Shown: positions 9,912-18,502 of the stretch, one piece after another | How the letters are laid out: each line of letters begins with the position of its first letter | Position numbering within the stretch: the stretch's first letter is position 1 | Assembly (NCBI GenBank): GCA_965222745.1 | Contig: CBDCUW010000003.1 | Coordinates: 1,054,001-1,118,000, forward strand | Length of the DNA stretch: 64,000 nucleotides | Direction: 5' to 3' | Source of the DNA: CBDCUW01 sp965222745 | GTDB lineage: Bacteria; Planctomycetota; Planctomycetia; Pirellulales; Pirellulaceae | Notes under the pieces: model-generated | What the model was told of the DNA's origin: nothing | Seen by the model: the letters and a program-made list of their open reading frames with translations, nothing else | The model's database searches: none | Made by a program: the position numbers and the translations under genes

Positions 9912-10816
9912 ATCTTTCTGTTTCATTGGGACGGTTGCAGCTGAAAAACCCGATCATGGTTGCGTCGGGCACTTTCGGGTATGCGCGTGAAATGGCTGGG
10001 ATCGTCGACGTGCCTCGCCTGGGCGGAGTGCTTCCCAAAACGATCACCGCCCAGCCGCGAATCGGCAATGCGCCTTGGCGAACCGTAGAAACCTCCGCCG
10101 GTTTGCTCAACGCGATCGGTTTGGACAACGACGGAGTCGACGCGTTCCTGGAACATCATCTTCCTTATCTGCGAGAGCTGGGAACGGCGATCATCGTGAG
10201 TGTCGCGGGGCGAACGCAGGACGAGTTCGTCAGTCTTTCCGAGCGGGTTGGCGCGGAAGAGGGAGTCGCGGCAATCGAATTGAATCTTTCCTGTCCCAAT
10301 GTCAGCGGCGGAATCGATTTCGGTACCAACGCGCAGTCCTGCCGGTCGGTGGTGCAAGGAGCGAGGGAGCGATGCGGAGTCCCGATTCTTGCCAAACTGA
10401 CGCCGAACGTTACCAACATTGCCGAGATCGCTTGTGGGGCCGCCGACGGAGGTGCCGATGCGGTCTGCCTGATCAACACGGTGCTGGGGATGTCGGTCGA
10501 TTGGCGGCGGCGCAAGCCGATGCTTGGCAACGTGGTGGGCGGTTTGAGCGGTCCGGCGATCAAACCGATCGCGCTGCGATGTGTGCATCAAGTTGCCAGG
10601 GCCACCGACCTTCCGATTATCGGGATTGGAGGAATCGCGACGATCGACGACGTGATGCAGTTTTTAGTGACCGGGGCCAGCGCGGTGCAGATTGGGACGG
10701 CCAACTACTACGATCCCACGGTATCGACGCGGATTTTGGACCAGCTTCCGGCCGCGCTTGCCGAAATCAACGCCGAATCGGTGGCCGCTTGTGTCAGGAC
10801 GTTGCAGTGCGGATAG
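9908..10816 (+). CDS. pyrD: Dihydroorotate dehydrogenase, class 1B-type catalytic subunit
   Basis: A 302-residue flavoprotein that oxidises dihydroorotate to orotate in pyrimidine synthesis. Class 1 features are LKNPIMVASGTFGYAREM at the N-terminus, the catalytic-cysteine segment ELNLSCPNV (class 2 enzymes have serine), LAKLTPN, the FMN-binding IIGIGGIATIDDVMQF, and GASAVQIGTANY. The substrate loop has NAIGLDN. The class 1B assignment rests on these motifs. The electron-transfer subunit PyrK is not in the window. The start overlaps the coaB stop by 4 bases, which suggests translational coupling. It is cytoplasmic, with no membrane segment. Confidence 0.9.
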   Translation: MNLSVSLGRLQLKNPIMVASGTFGYAREMAGIVDVPRLGGVLPKTITAQPRIGNAPWRTVETSAGLLNAIGLDNDGVDAFLEHHLPYLRELGTAIIVSVAGRTQDEFVSLSERVGAEEGVAAIELNLSCPNVSGGIDFGTNAQSCRSVVQGARERCGVPILAKLTPNVTNIAEIACGAADGGADAVCLINTVLGMSVDWRRRKPMLGNVVGGLSGPAIKPIALRCVHQVARATDLPIIGIGGIATIDDVMQFLVTGASAVQIGTANYYDPTVSTRILDQLPAALAEINAESVAACVRTLQCG

Positions 10817-11035
10817 GGGGCGGCCCTACAACAGATCGTCGGCATCACTGGCAATTCGCGCCTTCGTGTCGGGGAAAAATTGGCCGACTGCGAAATTTGC
10901 GCATTGAATTTTTGCTTTTTTAGCGCGCCTGCCCGTTCTTGTACTAAGGTTTCCAATGTCAACGTCAGGTTTAGTCGCCATCACACGATGCGAACCACGA
11001 CGTTGCATTCTTTTCTTTTCTTTTTGGGCAGATCT

Positions 11036-11425
11036 ATGTGGCTATGCTTTGACCTTGTCGACGACGGATACCTCACGTCCGATCAGGCGATGAAGATACT
11101 TCGACGGCAAATGTCTTGCCGCACACCGATCGGCCAGCTGGCAGTCGAACACGAAATGTTGACGATGGGGCAGGTGTTCGACGTGCTTGCGAAACAGTTT
11201 GAATCTGATCTTCCCTTCGGCGAACTCGCTATCGAAATGGGATACCTGAGCCGAGAGCAATTGGGAGACTTGATTTTACGGCAGCTCGATAGCGTTCCTT
11301 CGCAGGCGGAGCTGTTGGTGAAAACAGGCATGCTTAGCGAGCAAGAGCTTGGCAAAGCGATTCAAGCACGACGCCATCGGCGAATGGGCGCAGCCCAGGA
11401 ACTTGAGTTGCTTGACGCGTGTTAG
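11036..11425 (+). CDS. Hypothetical protein with MshEN-like helical repeats
   Basis: About 129 residues from ATG 11036; longer in-frame starts (10880, 10988) have a poor, low-complexity leader. The protein repeats a pattern of an LxxDGYLTSDQAMxIL helix, then GQLAVEHEMLTMGQVFDVLA, GELAIEMGYLSREQLGDLIL and LLVKTGMLSEQELGKAIQAR. These G-(E/Q)-LA-x(4)-hydrophobic-(S/T) units resemble the N-terminal domain of type II secretion/pilus ATPases (MshEN/T2SSE_N), a domain that can bind cyclic di-GMP in some proteins. Here there is no ATPase. Whether it binds a nucleotide cannot be told from sequence. Confidence 0.6.
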   Translation: MWLCFDLVDDGYLTSDQAMKILRRQMSCRTPIGQLAVEHEMLTMGQVFDVLAKQFESDLPFGELAIEMGYLSREQLGDLILRQLDSVPSQAELLVKTGMLSEQELGKAIQARRHRRMGAAQELELLDAC

Positions 11426-11431
11426 TGCGGA

Positions 11432-11586
11432 CGATTCATGGCCATCGTAAGCTGTAACAAGCAAACCCTTACGCTGCCGGAACTTCGGTCGCCTGTGGGA
11501 AGTTTGTTCGTCGCGCATGATGCTCGCAAGTACAAAACGGTCCTGCGCAGCCGCGGCATCGTTTTGCGACCTCGGTCCGGCCTACA
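11432..11586. repeat. Dispersed intergenic repeat, copy A
   Basis: About 155 bases that are clearly similar to 51397-51552 on the same strand. Both copies share the block GCCGGAACTTCGGTCGCCTG, the phrase GTAACAAGCAA(A/G)CCCTTACG, and the ending GGTCCGGCCTACAC, with roughly three quarters identity by eye. It lies between a small gene and the 3' end of imuB. Confidence 0.75.
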
Positions 11587-11606
11587 CTGGGGGCCGAAGA
11601 CACTGC

Positions 11607-13457
11607 CTAGCTGAAGCGGCCGTGCAGCATCCAACGACTTTGTTGGGAATGGGCGGAACGGTTTTTCGAGCAGAGCTGGCGAAAGATCCACCACCATTGT
11701 CCACGGTCGGTTTCGATGCGGTAATAGTCGCGGGCGATTGCGGGGCCTTTCCACCAGCCTGTTTCGATTCGCTCGGGCCCCAAAAAACGAATGACTCGAT
11801 GGGTCACTCCGTCAAGGCGAAAATGTTCGGGCAGCCAATGATCGGATGCGTCAAACAGTCTGTTGCTTTCGACCACCAACGGAATCGGTTGAACCAGCAG
11901 CGATAACGGGCGGCGCATTGCATCCTGGGGCGATGGCGAAAGGCGATAGCGACGGCGTGAGGACTTGGGGTCGAAAGCATCGACGCGTGCCGAAAGCGAT
12001 CGGGATTTTTTATTCGTTCGCCTCTTGCTTTGGCCTTGTTGCCAAACTTTTTGTGAACCGGTGAGCGGCCAGACCGTGAACGCATTTTCTGGTAGTGGAT
12101 CGTCGTTGAGTGCGACGCCCAGGACAGCATCGCGCCCCAAGCGACCGCTGAGCGAATCGACCAACCGAGAAACGGCCGATCCGCTTGTCCAATTCACAAA
12201 GCTGCCGGTCTGGCCGATGGCATCTTGATGAGAGACCGGTCTGCCGGAGGTTTTGCGCGTTCGTTCGACCGGTTCATTTTCGAACAGGGAAGTTTGACTG
12301 GTGCGGAGCGGGCCGGTGAGAGTCACGGTGAGGGTCAAGCCAGCGGCAGGGGCAGACAGTGTTTGGTTTTCGATCTGGTTGGCGAGTAGTCCGGTGAGAT
12401 GATCGACGTCCAACGTCGGCGCAAACAAACCGACCTCCAAAGTCAGCGGTGGATGGATCGCAAGATTCAAGCGGCAGGCAAGTCGCAGTACCCCCTGGCC
12501 CGATGCCGCCAAGCCCGCTCTGGCCTTTTCAATCAACTGCCTGATTCGGTCCGCCAGAATTTCCTGATCGTCTGTCGGGTATTCCAGTTCCATGGCGTAA
12601 CGGTTTTCGGCTGGCTGGCGATACACCGCCAAAGGTTCGTCGACCTTTCCCGTCGCTTGCGCGATGCGGCGCACCAAGCCTTCTCCTAGCCGCGTTGCCA
12701 GGCCACTGCTGGGAAGCTTGAAAAGTTGGCCGTTTTTTTCGATTCCCAGTCGATGAAGTGTGCCGACGGTTGCCGGTGAGATGCGAAGCGATTCAATGGG
12801 CAGGGAGGCGACGTGACTTGCGGATGTTTCACACGGCGCGATGAAACCATCCGAAGGGGTCTCGGTTGCAAAATGTGCCAGCGCCCATGCCGCACCCACC
12901 GAATCGGCGATCGCCATCCGGCCGGTCAGCTTTTGGGATCGCAGCCATTCTTGGGCAGCCTGCAACAATCCCGCTTCCCCATCAAACAGGTGGGCGATCC
13001 CGGTGATGTCGCACAACAGTGATTCGGGTTGGTGCAGCGGACAGGAAATCCAAGGATGGTCGTCCAATGTTTCGATCGCGACCAGCGGACTGATGTTTTC
13101 TTGGAACAGGGCCGCAAGCCGATTCAATGCTTCCTGGTCAAGCCAAGGGTCGTGTTGTTGGACATGCGGCCTGCTGTCATCGCTGCCGGCGATTTCTGCT
13201 GCGCCGGCAATCGGCATTGCAAAACGCACTCCCATCGCTTGGCTGGCTTGGCAACAGGCCGCAACCAGGCGCCTTCGCTGCGGATCGTCTCGCCACAACA
13301 AAACGCGTTTTGTGGAACCTGGTGGCCGCGACACACGTGGTGAACCGGCGGAGGTTTCCGGTTGTGAAAAGCCAGCCTCAGGCGCGGCGTCGAACCAGCT
13401 TTTTTGCAAGCGTTGGATGGGCCAATTCGGAAGCCAAACGCACATCAGCCGTTTCAT
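11607..13457 (-). CDS. imuB: ImuB, Y-family DNA polymerase-like mutasome protein
   Basis: A 616-residue ImuB. The start ATG 13457 gives the family N-terminus MKRLMCVWLPNWPIQRLQ. The middle has the DinB-like fold remnants CDITGIAHLFDGEAGLLQAA and the helix-hairpin-helix ISPATVGTLHRLGIEKNGQL. In place of a full acidic catalytic set it shows the degenerate pattern usual for ImuB, which acts as a hub bringing ImuA and DnaE2 (ImuC) to damaged DNA rather than as an active polymerase. The C-terminal block (WWKGPAIARDYYRIETDRGQ) is also characteristic. Its 5' end overlaps imuA by about 80 bases. No dnaE2 gene is in the window. Confidence 0.85.
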   Translation of the reverse strand: MKRLMCVWLPNWPIQRLQKSWFDAAPEAGFSQPETSAGSPRVSRPPGSTKRVLLWRDDPQRRRLVAACCQASQAMGVRFAMPIAGAAEIAGSDDSRPHVQQHDPWLDQEALNRLAALFQENISPLVAIETLDDHPWISCPLHQPESLLCDITGIAHLFDGEAGLLQAAQEWLRSQKLTGRMAIADSVGAAWALAHFATETPSDGFIAPCETSASHVASLPIESLRISPATVGTLHRLGIEKNGQLFKLPSSGLATRLGEGLVRRIAQATGKVDEPLAVYRQPAENRYAMELEYPTDDQEILADRIRQLIEKARAGLAASGQGVLRLACRLNLAIHPPLTLEVGLFAPTLDVDHLTGLLANQIENQTLSAPAAGLTLTVTLTGPLRTSQTSLFENEPVERTRKTSGRPVSHQDAIGQTGSFVNWTSGSAVSRLVDSLSGRLGRDAVLGVALNDDPLPENAFTVWPLTGSQKVWQQGQSKRRTNKKSRSLSARVDAFDPKSSRRRYRLSPSPQDAMRRPLSLLVQPIPLVVESNRLFDASDHWLPEHFRLDGVTHRVIRFLGPERIETGWWKGPAIARDYYRIETDRGQWWWIFRQLCSKNRSAHSQQSRWMLHGRFS

Positions 13458-14217
13458 GGTGTGTTCTCGACGGAGTCTGGATGCGAGCCTGATGATCGAT
13501 CGAAACCAAAACACTCTTTCCAATGGGACCGCCACGGCAGCGATCCAGTGTGACGATGGCCGATTGGTTTTTGTTTGCCGGGGACCATGCCACGTGAAAA
13601 CGCACATCGGTAAAACTGGGACGGCCGCGCACCGCGGGGGGGCGAATGAAAAGTCCAGGAGTGTTTCCCGTTTCGGCAGCCAACTGAAAACGTCTTGCGT
13701 CGCGGTCATCCAAATTCGGGCCAACATATGCCCACACGGCGGCCGTCATTTCACAACGCAGCGATTGGTCGATTGCCCAAACGACGTCGGCATGCCGAAT
13801 CGGTCGGACCCAGAGGATACGGTCTGTCGGAATCTTGAGCGCGGCAGCGGCAGGAGGATAAAAAGTTCCCGGACCGCCAACGACCACCAACGGACCTGCC
13901 GATTGTTGCAAGCGAGATCGTGCGGCGATCATCGCCAACGATGCCGCTCCATCGCCATCGGCAATCCACTCGGTGATCGCATCGGCTTGCAAACCGCCAC
14001 GAGGCAACAAGCGATCGATGGTGGTGGAGCCCGTCGAAAAGAGTTCCTTTTTCGTGGTTTCTGTCGGTGCGGTGGTGATGCAGCCCACTTGGGTTCGCAA
14101 CCGACGAAGCGTCTCTTCGGCTGTGGAACCAGGCGAATGTTGTGGCAGTGGATGCGATGGGGCAAGCGCTGCTGGTTCCGCCGGATCGTCAAAGGAGAAT
14201 GTCTGCTGGATGGCCAT
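13378..14217 (-). CDS. imuA: ImuA, RecA-like mutasome accessory protein
   Basis: About 279 residues, starting at ATG 14217 (MAIQQTFSFD); a TTG at 14247 in frame is possible. It matches the ImuA family, a degenerate RecA-fold protein: LFSTGSTTIDRLLPRGGLQA near the N-terminus, ITEWIADGDGAASLAMIAAR where RecA has its P-loop (no GKT here), and ILWVRPIRHADVVWAIDQSL, then ASELAHPT at the C-terminus. It works with ImuB and DnaE2 in damage-induced translesion synthesis in other bacteria. It is transcribed with imuB, with a long overlap. I could not pick out a convincing LexA-type operator in the 127 bases to the divergent lapA-like gene. Confidence 0.8.
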   Translation of the reverse strand: MAIQQTFSFDDPAEPAALAPSHPLPQHSPGSTAEETLRRLRTQVGCITTAPTETTKKELFSTGSTTIDRLLPRGGLQADAITEWIADGDGAASLAMIAARSRLQQSAGPLVVVGGPGTFYPPAAAALKIPTDRILWVRPIRHADVVWAIDQSLRCEMTAAVWAYVGPNLDDRDARRFQLAAETGNTPGLFIRPPAVRGRPSFTDVRFHVAWSPANKNQSAIVTLDRCRGGPIGKSVLVSIDHQARIQTPSRTHHETADVRLASELAHPTLAKKLVRRRA

Positions 14218-14344
14218 CGTTTTGCTGGAAGGCACAGCACTCTGCAAATGAGGTACAGTCAGGGCAGTGAAACCGCGTGCGGTTCATGCTATCATTGGAT
14301 GTGAATGTTTGTATAGTATCTGCTCGGCCAGGAGAACCGTTCTC

Positions 14345-14620
14345 ATGCAGAAAATCCGCTGGATCTTGCTCGTCTTGGGAGTGGTGGTGGCCCTGGCCAT
14401 TGCGATCCAAAACAACGACTCCACCGAAATCCAGCTCTTTTTCTTCCGGCGCTCCCTTCCTCTGTCCATCCTTGTCCTTTCGACCACGGCGATCGGTTTT
14501 CTGTTGGGAGCGATCACGAGCGTGTTGATGCTTCGTCGCTCGGAAAAGGGCAAGGCGGCACCGAGGTCAAAACCGGCCGAAGCAAAGACCTCGGAAACCG
14601 CCGCCGAGTCGAACGACTGA
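14345..14620 (+). CDS. LapA-family (DUF1049) inner-membrane protein
   Basis: A 91-residue protein starting at ATG 14345 with AGGAGA about 9 bases upstream. It has two membrane segments: residues about 4-21 (IRWILLVLGVVVALAIAI) and about 38-59 (LPLSILVLSTTAIGFLLGAI). Between them is the family phrase QNNDSTEIQLFFF. A basic, Lys/Ala-rich tail follows. This matches the lipopolysaccharide assembly protein A (LapA/YciS) domain. In Escherichia coli LapA helps control LpxC levels, but whether that holds in planctomycetes is unknown. Divergent from imuA. Confidence 0.8.
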   Translation: MQKIRWILLVLGVVVALAIAIQNNDSTEIQLFFFRRSLPLSILVLSTTAIGFLLGAITSVLMLRRSEKGKAAPRSKPAEAKTSETAAESND

Positions 14621-14671
14621 GGGCCTGCCCAAAACCCACTCGATGAAGGGGCAAGACCTTCGGCAAGCCAG

Positions 14672-14896
14672 TCATTTGGCATTGCGAGCCGCCATCGCCT
14701 GGCGTCGTTTGGCCACCAGTTCGTACCGCAACAACACCAAGCGTGCTAAGTCGCCCATGTGATTCAATCCGCTTTCATGTTCCACTGCGGCGGCGATATT
14801 TTGCGGCTGGTTTTCATCGGTGGCGGCGGTTTTCGGGTCATGAACCACGGTGGTGGCAGTCGAGTTGGGGGTGTCAAAGAGAAGCATTTGTGTCAT
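14672..14896 (-). CDS. Small conserved-looking protein, unknown function
   Basis: A 74-residue protein from ATG 14896 with a good ribosome-binding site (GGAGAC) 6-7 bases upstream. The frame stays open further upstream, but that part is antisense to the FkbM gene and is not used. The N-terminal half is polar and Thr/Ala-rich. The C-terminal half is one amphipathic, basic helix (HMGDLARLVLLRYELVAKRR). No cysteine pairs, signal peptide or membrane segment were seen. It converges on the lapA-like gene 51 bases away. No family recognised. Confidence 0.55.
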   Translation of the reverse strand: MTQMLLFDTPNSTATTVVHDPKTAATDENQPQNIAAAVEHESGLNHMGDLARLVLLRYELVAKRRQAMAARNAK

Positions 14897-15079
14897 CGGG
14901 ATGTCTCCGGCCAATCGCACTGAATTTGGTTGAGTGAAGTCAGTGCCCTGTGAATCACTCAGGTAGGACGATTTTTCGCCAGGCCGATGACACGTTTGGT
15001 CATGTTGGGAGAAGAAACTTGGGTTGCTGCTAAAATCCGCTGAAAAACGTGTCGGAGTGAGGAGTGAGGAGGGGAGAGG

Positions 15080-15808
15080 ATGCATCGAATTGACTTTCGT
15101 GGCTTCAAGCTGTTTTGTCACCATCGCGAGGCGGCGGAGTCGATGATTCGCCAGATCGATCAGTTTTCGGCGTTCTTTTCTCCCCAGGGGGACCGGCCAC
15201 TGATCGTCGATTGTGGCGCGAACATTGGCGTTTCCGTACTGGAATGGAAGACTCGTTGGCCGCAGTGCCGGATCCTCTGTTTTGAACCCGATCCGTTTGC
15301 ATTCGCTTTGCTTCGCAAAAACATCGACGACAACGACATCCCGGCGGTTCAGTGCGTCAATTGCGCCCTGTCGGATCACGATGGGACAGCCACTCTGTAC
15401 GGCGAAATTTCGACCCAAGGGGATGCCAGGGGCAATTCGATCGATCCCGCTTGGGGCAATCGCGAGGACAGTGATGAGGTTTCCGTCGCCTGTGCGAGGC
15501 TATCGACTTATCTGGCGGCGGAGGAGGAAGTGAGTTTTCTGAAGATGGACGTCGAAGGTTCCGAAGAGCGTGTTTTGCGGGAGATCGCCCCCTATTTGGG
15601 CAACATTCAGGCGATCCACGTGGAAGTGCACGAAACCGACGAAAACCACGATTCCAACTCCAAGCTCCGGATCATCCGGCTGCTGACCGAAGCCGGTTTT
15701 CAGGTAGATGGCCAGTCGCGGTATCAGCCGCATGCGCTGCCCCCGCACCTGGACCGCTGGCGTCGGCGAGTCGGTGCCCGGCAGGCTCAGCTGATGTGTT
15801 GGCGGTAG
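15080..15808 (+). CDS. FkbM-family SAM-dependent methyltransferase
   Basis: A 242-residue methyltransferase with a strong Shine-Dalgarno sequence (GGAGGGGAGAGG) just before ATG 15080. The SAM-binding motif I is PLIVDCGANIGVSVLEWK (residues about 40-57), motif II has the acidic loop CFEPDPFAFALLRKNI, and later comes the FkbM signature LKMDVEGSEERVLREI. FkbM proteins O-methylate sugars, polyketides or other small substrates; the substrate cannot be read from sequence. The gene stands alone between a small divergent gene and the kinase gene 105 bases downstream. Confidence 0.85.
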   Translation: MHRIDFRGFKLFCHHREAAESMIRQIDQFSAFFSPQGDRPLIVDCGANIGVSVLEWKTRWPQCRILCFEPDPFAFALLRKNIDDNDIPAVQCVNCALSDHDGTATLYGEISTQGDARGNSIDPAWGNREDSDEVSVACARLSTYLAAEEEVSFLKMDVEGSEERVLREIAPYLGNIQAIHVEVHETDENHDSNSKLRIIRLLTEAGFQVDGQSRYQPHALPPHLDRWRRRVGARQAQLMCWR

Positions 15809-15913
15809 AGATGTTCTGGGGGAATCGGACTACCCGTATGCCTGTATTTTGGTGCCGATGACGTGTTATAATCAAAAAACACCATCTCTTTCTTAACTTG
15901 TGTCTCATCTCCG

Positions 15914-18277
15914 ATGGCTTCATCTGAGCCCAAGTTCGATTTCCTGGATCCACCCTCTCAACCGGGTGATCTTGGGACTTTGAGTCACTACCGCGTGATC
16001 AATGAATTGGGGCGCGGCGGCATGGGCTATGTCTTTCGTGCCGAAGACAAAAAACTGCAGCGCGAAGTCGCGTTGAAAGTGATGAATCAAAAGGTTGCCG
16101 GCACCCCACACAGCCGGCGACGATTCATTCGTGAAGCCCGTGCGATGGCCGCTGTCCATCACGACAATGTCGCGACCATCTTCGAGGTCGGCGAAAACGC
16201 TGGCACCACCTTCATGGCGATGGAGATGCTGCAGGGAGGAACGCTGGAGACTTTCAACGAAGACGGTCGCCGTTTGAATTTCGAAGAAATCATCCGCTAC
16301 GCCAGCCAGATTGCTCGGGGACTCGCCGCGGCGCATAAGAAAGGAATCGTTCACCGCGACATCAAGCCGGCGAACATTTGGATCGAATCGGGGAAGGATC
16401 GAATCAAGATCCTCGATTTCGGACTCGCCCTTGCCTCCACCCCGGTCGATCAGCTTTCCGGGCGCGGTGCCGTGATTGGAACGCCCGGTTACCTGTCGCC
16501 CGAACAAGCCAGAACCGAACCGCTGGATGATCGAAGCGATTTGTACAGCCTTGGCGTGGTGCTTTACGAGTTGTGTACTGGTCGGCTGCCGCTTCATGCC
16601 AACACGGTGGCGGGACAATTGATCGCGATCCTTGCTCATCGGCCAGCGTTGATCGTGGAATTGAATCCTGAAATCCCGGTACCGCTTGCCGATTTGATTC
16701 ATCGCCTTCTGTTCAAAGAGCCCCGGGCCCGCGTCCGGTCGGCCGAAGAACTGGAAAAGGAATTGGTCCGGGTCGAAGCGGAATGTCATGCCAAGAGCGA
16801 GGTGGCGCAGACGATCAACAAGTTGCAGCAAGGGTTGGAACAGGTTGTCAAGAAGAAGACGACCGAGCCGATCGCGGAACCTGAGGTGCTGGATCCCTTT
16901 GCGACAATCCCCGCAGCTGCGGCGACCGCCCCTGCTGCACCCGTTGCGGCTCCTGCTGCGGCACCGACATTTTCCTCGCCCGCCTACCCCAAACGTCCGG
17001 CTGCCAAGCCGGTTTCGCAACCGGCCAATTGGCAGAAGTACTTGCCGCTGGCCGCGATCGTTGCGCTGGTGCTGATCGCGCTTCCGATCATGACTTACGC
17101 TTTCACCGGCGCCGGTCGTAACAACGAACCGATCTTGATCACTCAGCTTCCCGATTCGGATGCCTCCTCCCGACAGAACTCGCAATCGACCTCCAATGGT
17201 CAAAGCAACAATCGCACAACCAACACGGGTGCGACCAACACAAGCCAGCCGCAAAATCGCCAGACTCAGCAACCAGACGCCCAAACTCAGCAGCCTGGTC
17301 CCAAGAGTGGTGGCAACAAGAACACCAACAACAGCGCTGGCAAGAAAAACAACAGGAACGGTCGGAATCGTAACGTGCAAAACAAAGCAAGCGGTCAAGG
17401 AAAGAACAACCAAGCCGCAAACCGAAACAACAATCAAGACAATTCATCCAGTGCCCCGAAGACTCCTGATCGGACTGCTGACACGACCAACACGGCGCAG
17501 CAAAGGACTGGTCAAAACGCCAATGCTGGTCCGCCGCTGACCGCGGTATCGGCTCCTGGCAAGCCAACCCCGGCCGACACCAGCGATGTCCGACAACCGG
17601 TCCAACAACAGCCTCGCGACATCGCGCCGCCGGCTCCCGAAGCGATCACGCCGCCGGTGGAAATGGAATGGACCAATATTTCAACCACTTTCGGCCGTGG
17701 CGCCGACGTGATGGTGCAAATCGGTACCAATCAGAAACGCGGGCTCAAACCAAGCATCGGTGTGCACACGCGAGGAAAGATCGAAAGCCACCACAGCTAC
17801 CTTCGGTTCGATTTAGCCGAAATCGAAGAGGTGCGAGAGGAAGTGGCCAGTGCCGAATTGATGCTCACTTTGGTTTCCAAAACGCGACCGGTGGGAGCAA
17901 CCCTTCGGTTGTACGGCATCGCCAGCAAAGGGTTGCCGCTATGGCCGGAAGACGGACCGAGGTCGCTGACTTGGTCCAACACACCCTCCAAAGTCGGGCT
18001 CGATTCCTTGCCGCTGCTCGGTTCGACAACCATTGAACCGTCGGATGAACGCACCGTTCGGATCACCAATCCCGAATTGGCGGCCTTCATTCGCGAAGCG
18101 GCCGACGACACGGTGACGTTGGTATTGGCGGGAAAGGGAACTGGCGGCAGTCCGATTCTTTTCGTCAGCCGCCAGGGCCAGGCGGAAAAGGCCCCCAGAT
18201 TGCTGATCGAAGCGCCCCGAGAAAGTTCGAAGCAAAAATCGGGTCAAAACAATCGGCGCCGCAGCAGCCCGAGGTGA
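15914..18277 (+). CDS. Transmembrane Ser/Thr protein kinase with DNRLRE tail
   Basis: A 787-residue Hanks-type kinase. The kinase domain spans about 25-290: glycine loop GRGGMG (33-38), Lys55 in VALKVM, catalytic HRDIKPAN (Asp149), metal-binding DFGLA (Asp168) and the activation segment IGTPGYLSPEQ. All key residues are present, so it should be active. A proline/alanine linker leads to one membrane helix at about 375-396. Then comes a 180-residue Asn/Gln/Thr-rich low-complexity stretch and, at about 585-775, a beta-sandwich domain of the DNRLRE type (STTFGRGADVMVQIG ... SYLRFDL). The C-terminal part is therefore extracytoplasmic and may sense a surface ligand. It lies upstream of a sigma factor gene and may regulate it; that link is inference. 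Confidence 0.85.
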   Translation: MASSEPKFDFLDPPSQPGDLGTLSHYRVINELGRGGMGYVFRAEDKKLQREVALKVMNQKVAGTPHSRRRFIREARAMAAVHHDNVATIFEVGENAGTTFMAMEMLQGGTLETFNEDGRRLNFEEIIRYASQIARGLAAAHKKGIVHRDIKPANIWIESGKDRIKILDFGLALASTPVDQLSGRGAVIGTPGYLSPEQARTEPLDDRSDLYSLGVVLYELCTGRLPLHANTVAGQLIAILAHRPALIVELNPEIPVPLADLIHRLLFKEPRARVRSAEELEKELVRVEAECHAKSEVAQTINKLQQGLEQVVKKKTTEPIAEPEVLDPFATIPAAAATAPAAPVAAPAAAPTFSSPAYPKRPAAKPVSQPANWQKYLPLAAIVALVLIALPIMTYAFTGAGRNNEPILITQLPDSDASSRQNSQSTSNGQSNNRTTNTGATNTSQPQNRQTQQPDAQTQQPGPKSGGNKNTNNSAGKKNNRNGRNRNVQNKASGQGKNNQAANRNNNQDNSSSAPKTPDRTADTTNTAQQRTGQNANAGPPLTAVSAPGKPTPADTSDVRQPVQQQPRDIAPPAPEAITPPVEMEWTNISTTFGRGADVMVQIGTNQKRGLKPSIGVHTRGKIESHHSYLRFDLAEIEEVREEVASAELMLTLVSKTRPVGATLRLYGIASKGLPLWPEDGPRSLTWSNTPSKVGLDSLPLLGSTTIEPSDERTVRITNPELAAFIREAADDTVTLVLAGKGTGGSPILFVSRQGQAEKAPRLLIEAPRESSKQKSGQNNRRRSSPR

Positions 18278-18285
18278 TTTGTTGA

Positions 18286-18403
18286 TTTTGGAGTGCGGCG
18301 ACTTGTCGTCGCTTTCTTTTCCAACAAGTCTCCAACAGCAGCGGTTTTTCTCTCGCAAAACGGTTTGAAATCCAAAGCGATGACAAGTCATCGCACTCCA
18401 AAG
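18286..18403. repeat. Inverted-repeat element (about 118 bp)
   Basis: Terminal inverted repeats of about 30 bases at 18286-18314 and 18373-18403 face each other. Each arm is itself a near-palindrome of the type GGAGTGCG(G/A)(C/T)GACTTGTC(G/A)TCGC. The whole fills the gap between the kinase and sigma factor genes and could fold into hairpins in RNA. It is miniature-transposon-like, with no coding content. Confidence 0.75.
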
Positions 18404-18502
18404 CCGAAAATCGGCACGTTGGCGGACAAAATCTTCTAAGGATCCCTCTGCTGAATCGTTTTGGTCTCTGCAGGGACGAGCATCCTTCTGCTGGCAGTGG
18501 CA

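Noticed and set aside
11607..13457. Calling this gene DNA polymerase IV (dinB)
   Set aside because: The N-terminus, the degenerate catalytic region and the partner imuA fit ImuB, not an active DinB polymerase.
14218..14344. LexA/SOS box between imuA and the lapA-like gene
   Set aside because: I saw AT-rich words such as GTATAGTATC but no convincing dyad of the right length.
15920..17437. Minus-strand open frame of 505 codons
   Set aside because: Antisense to the Ser/Thr kinase, whose catalytic motifs are complete on the plus strand.
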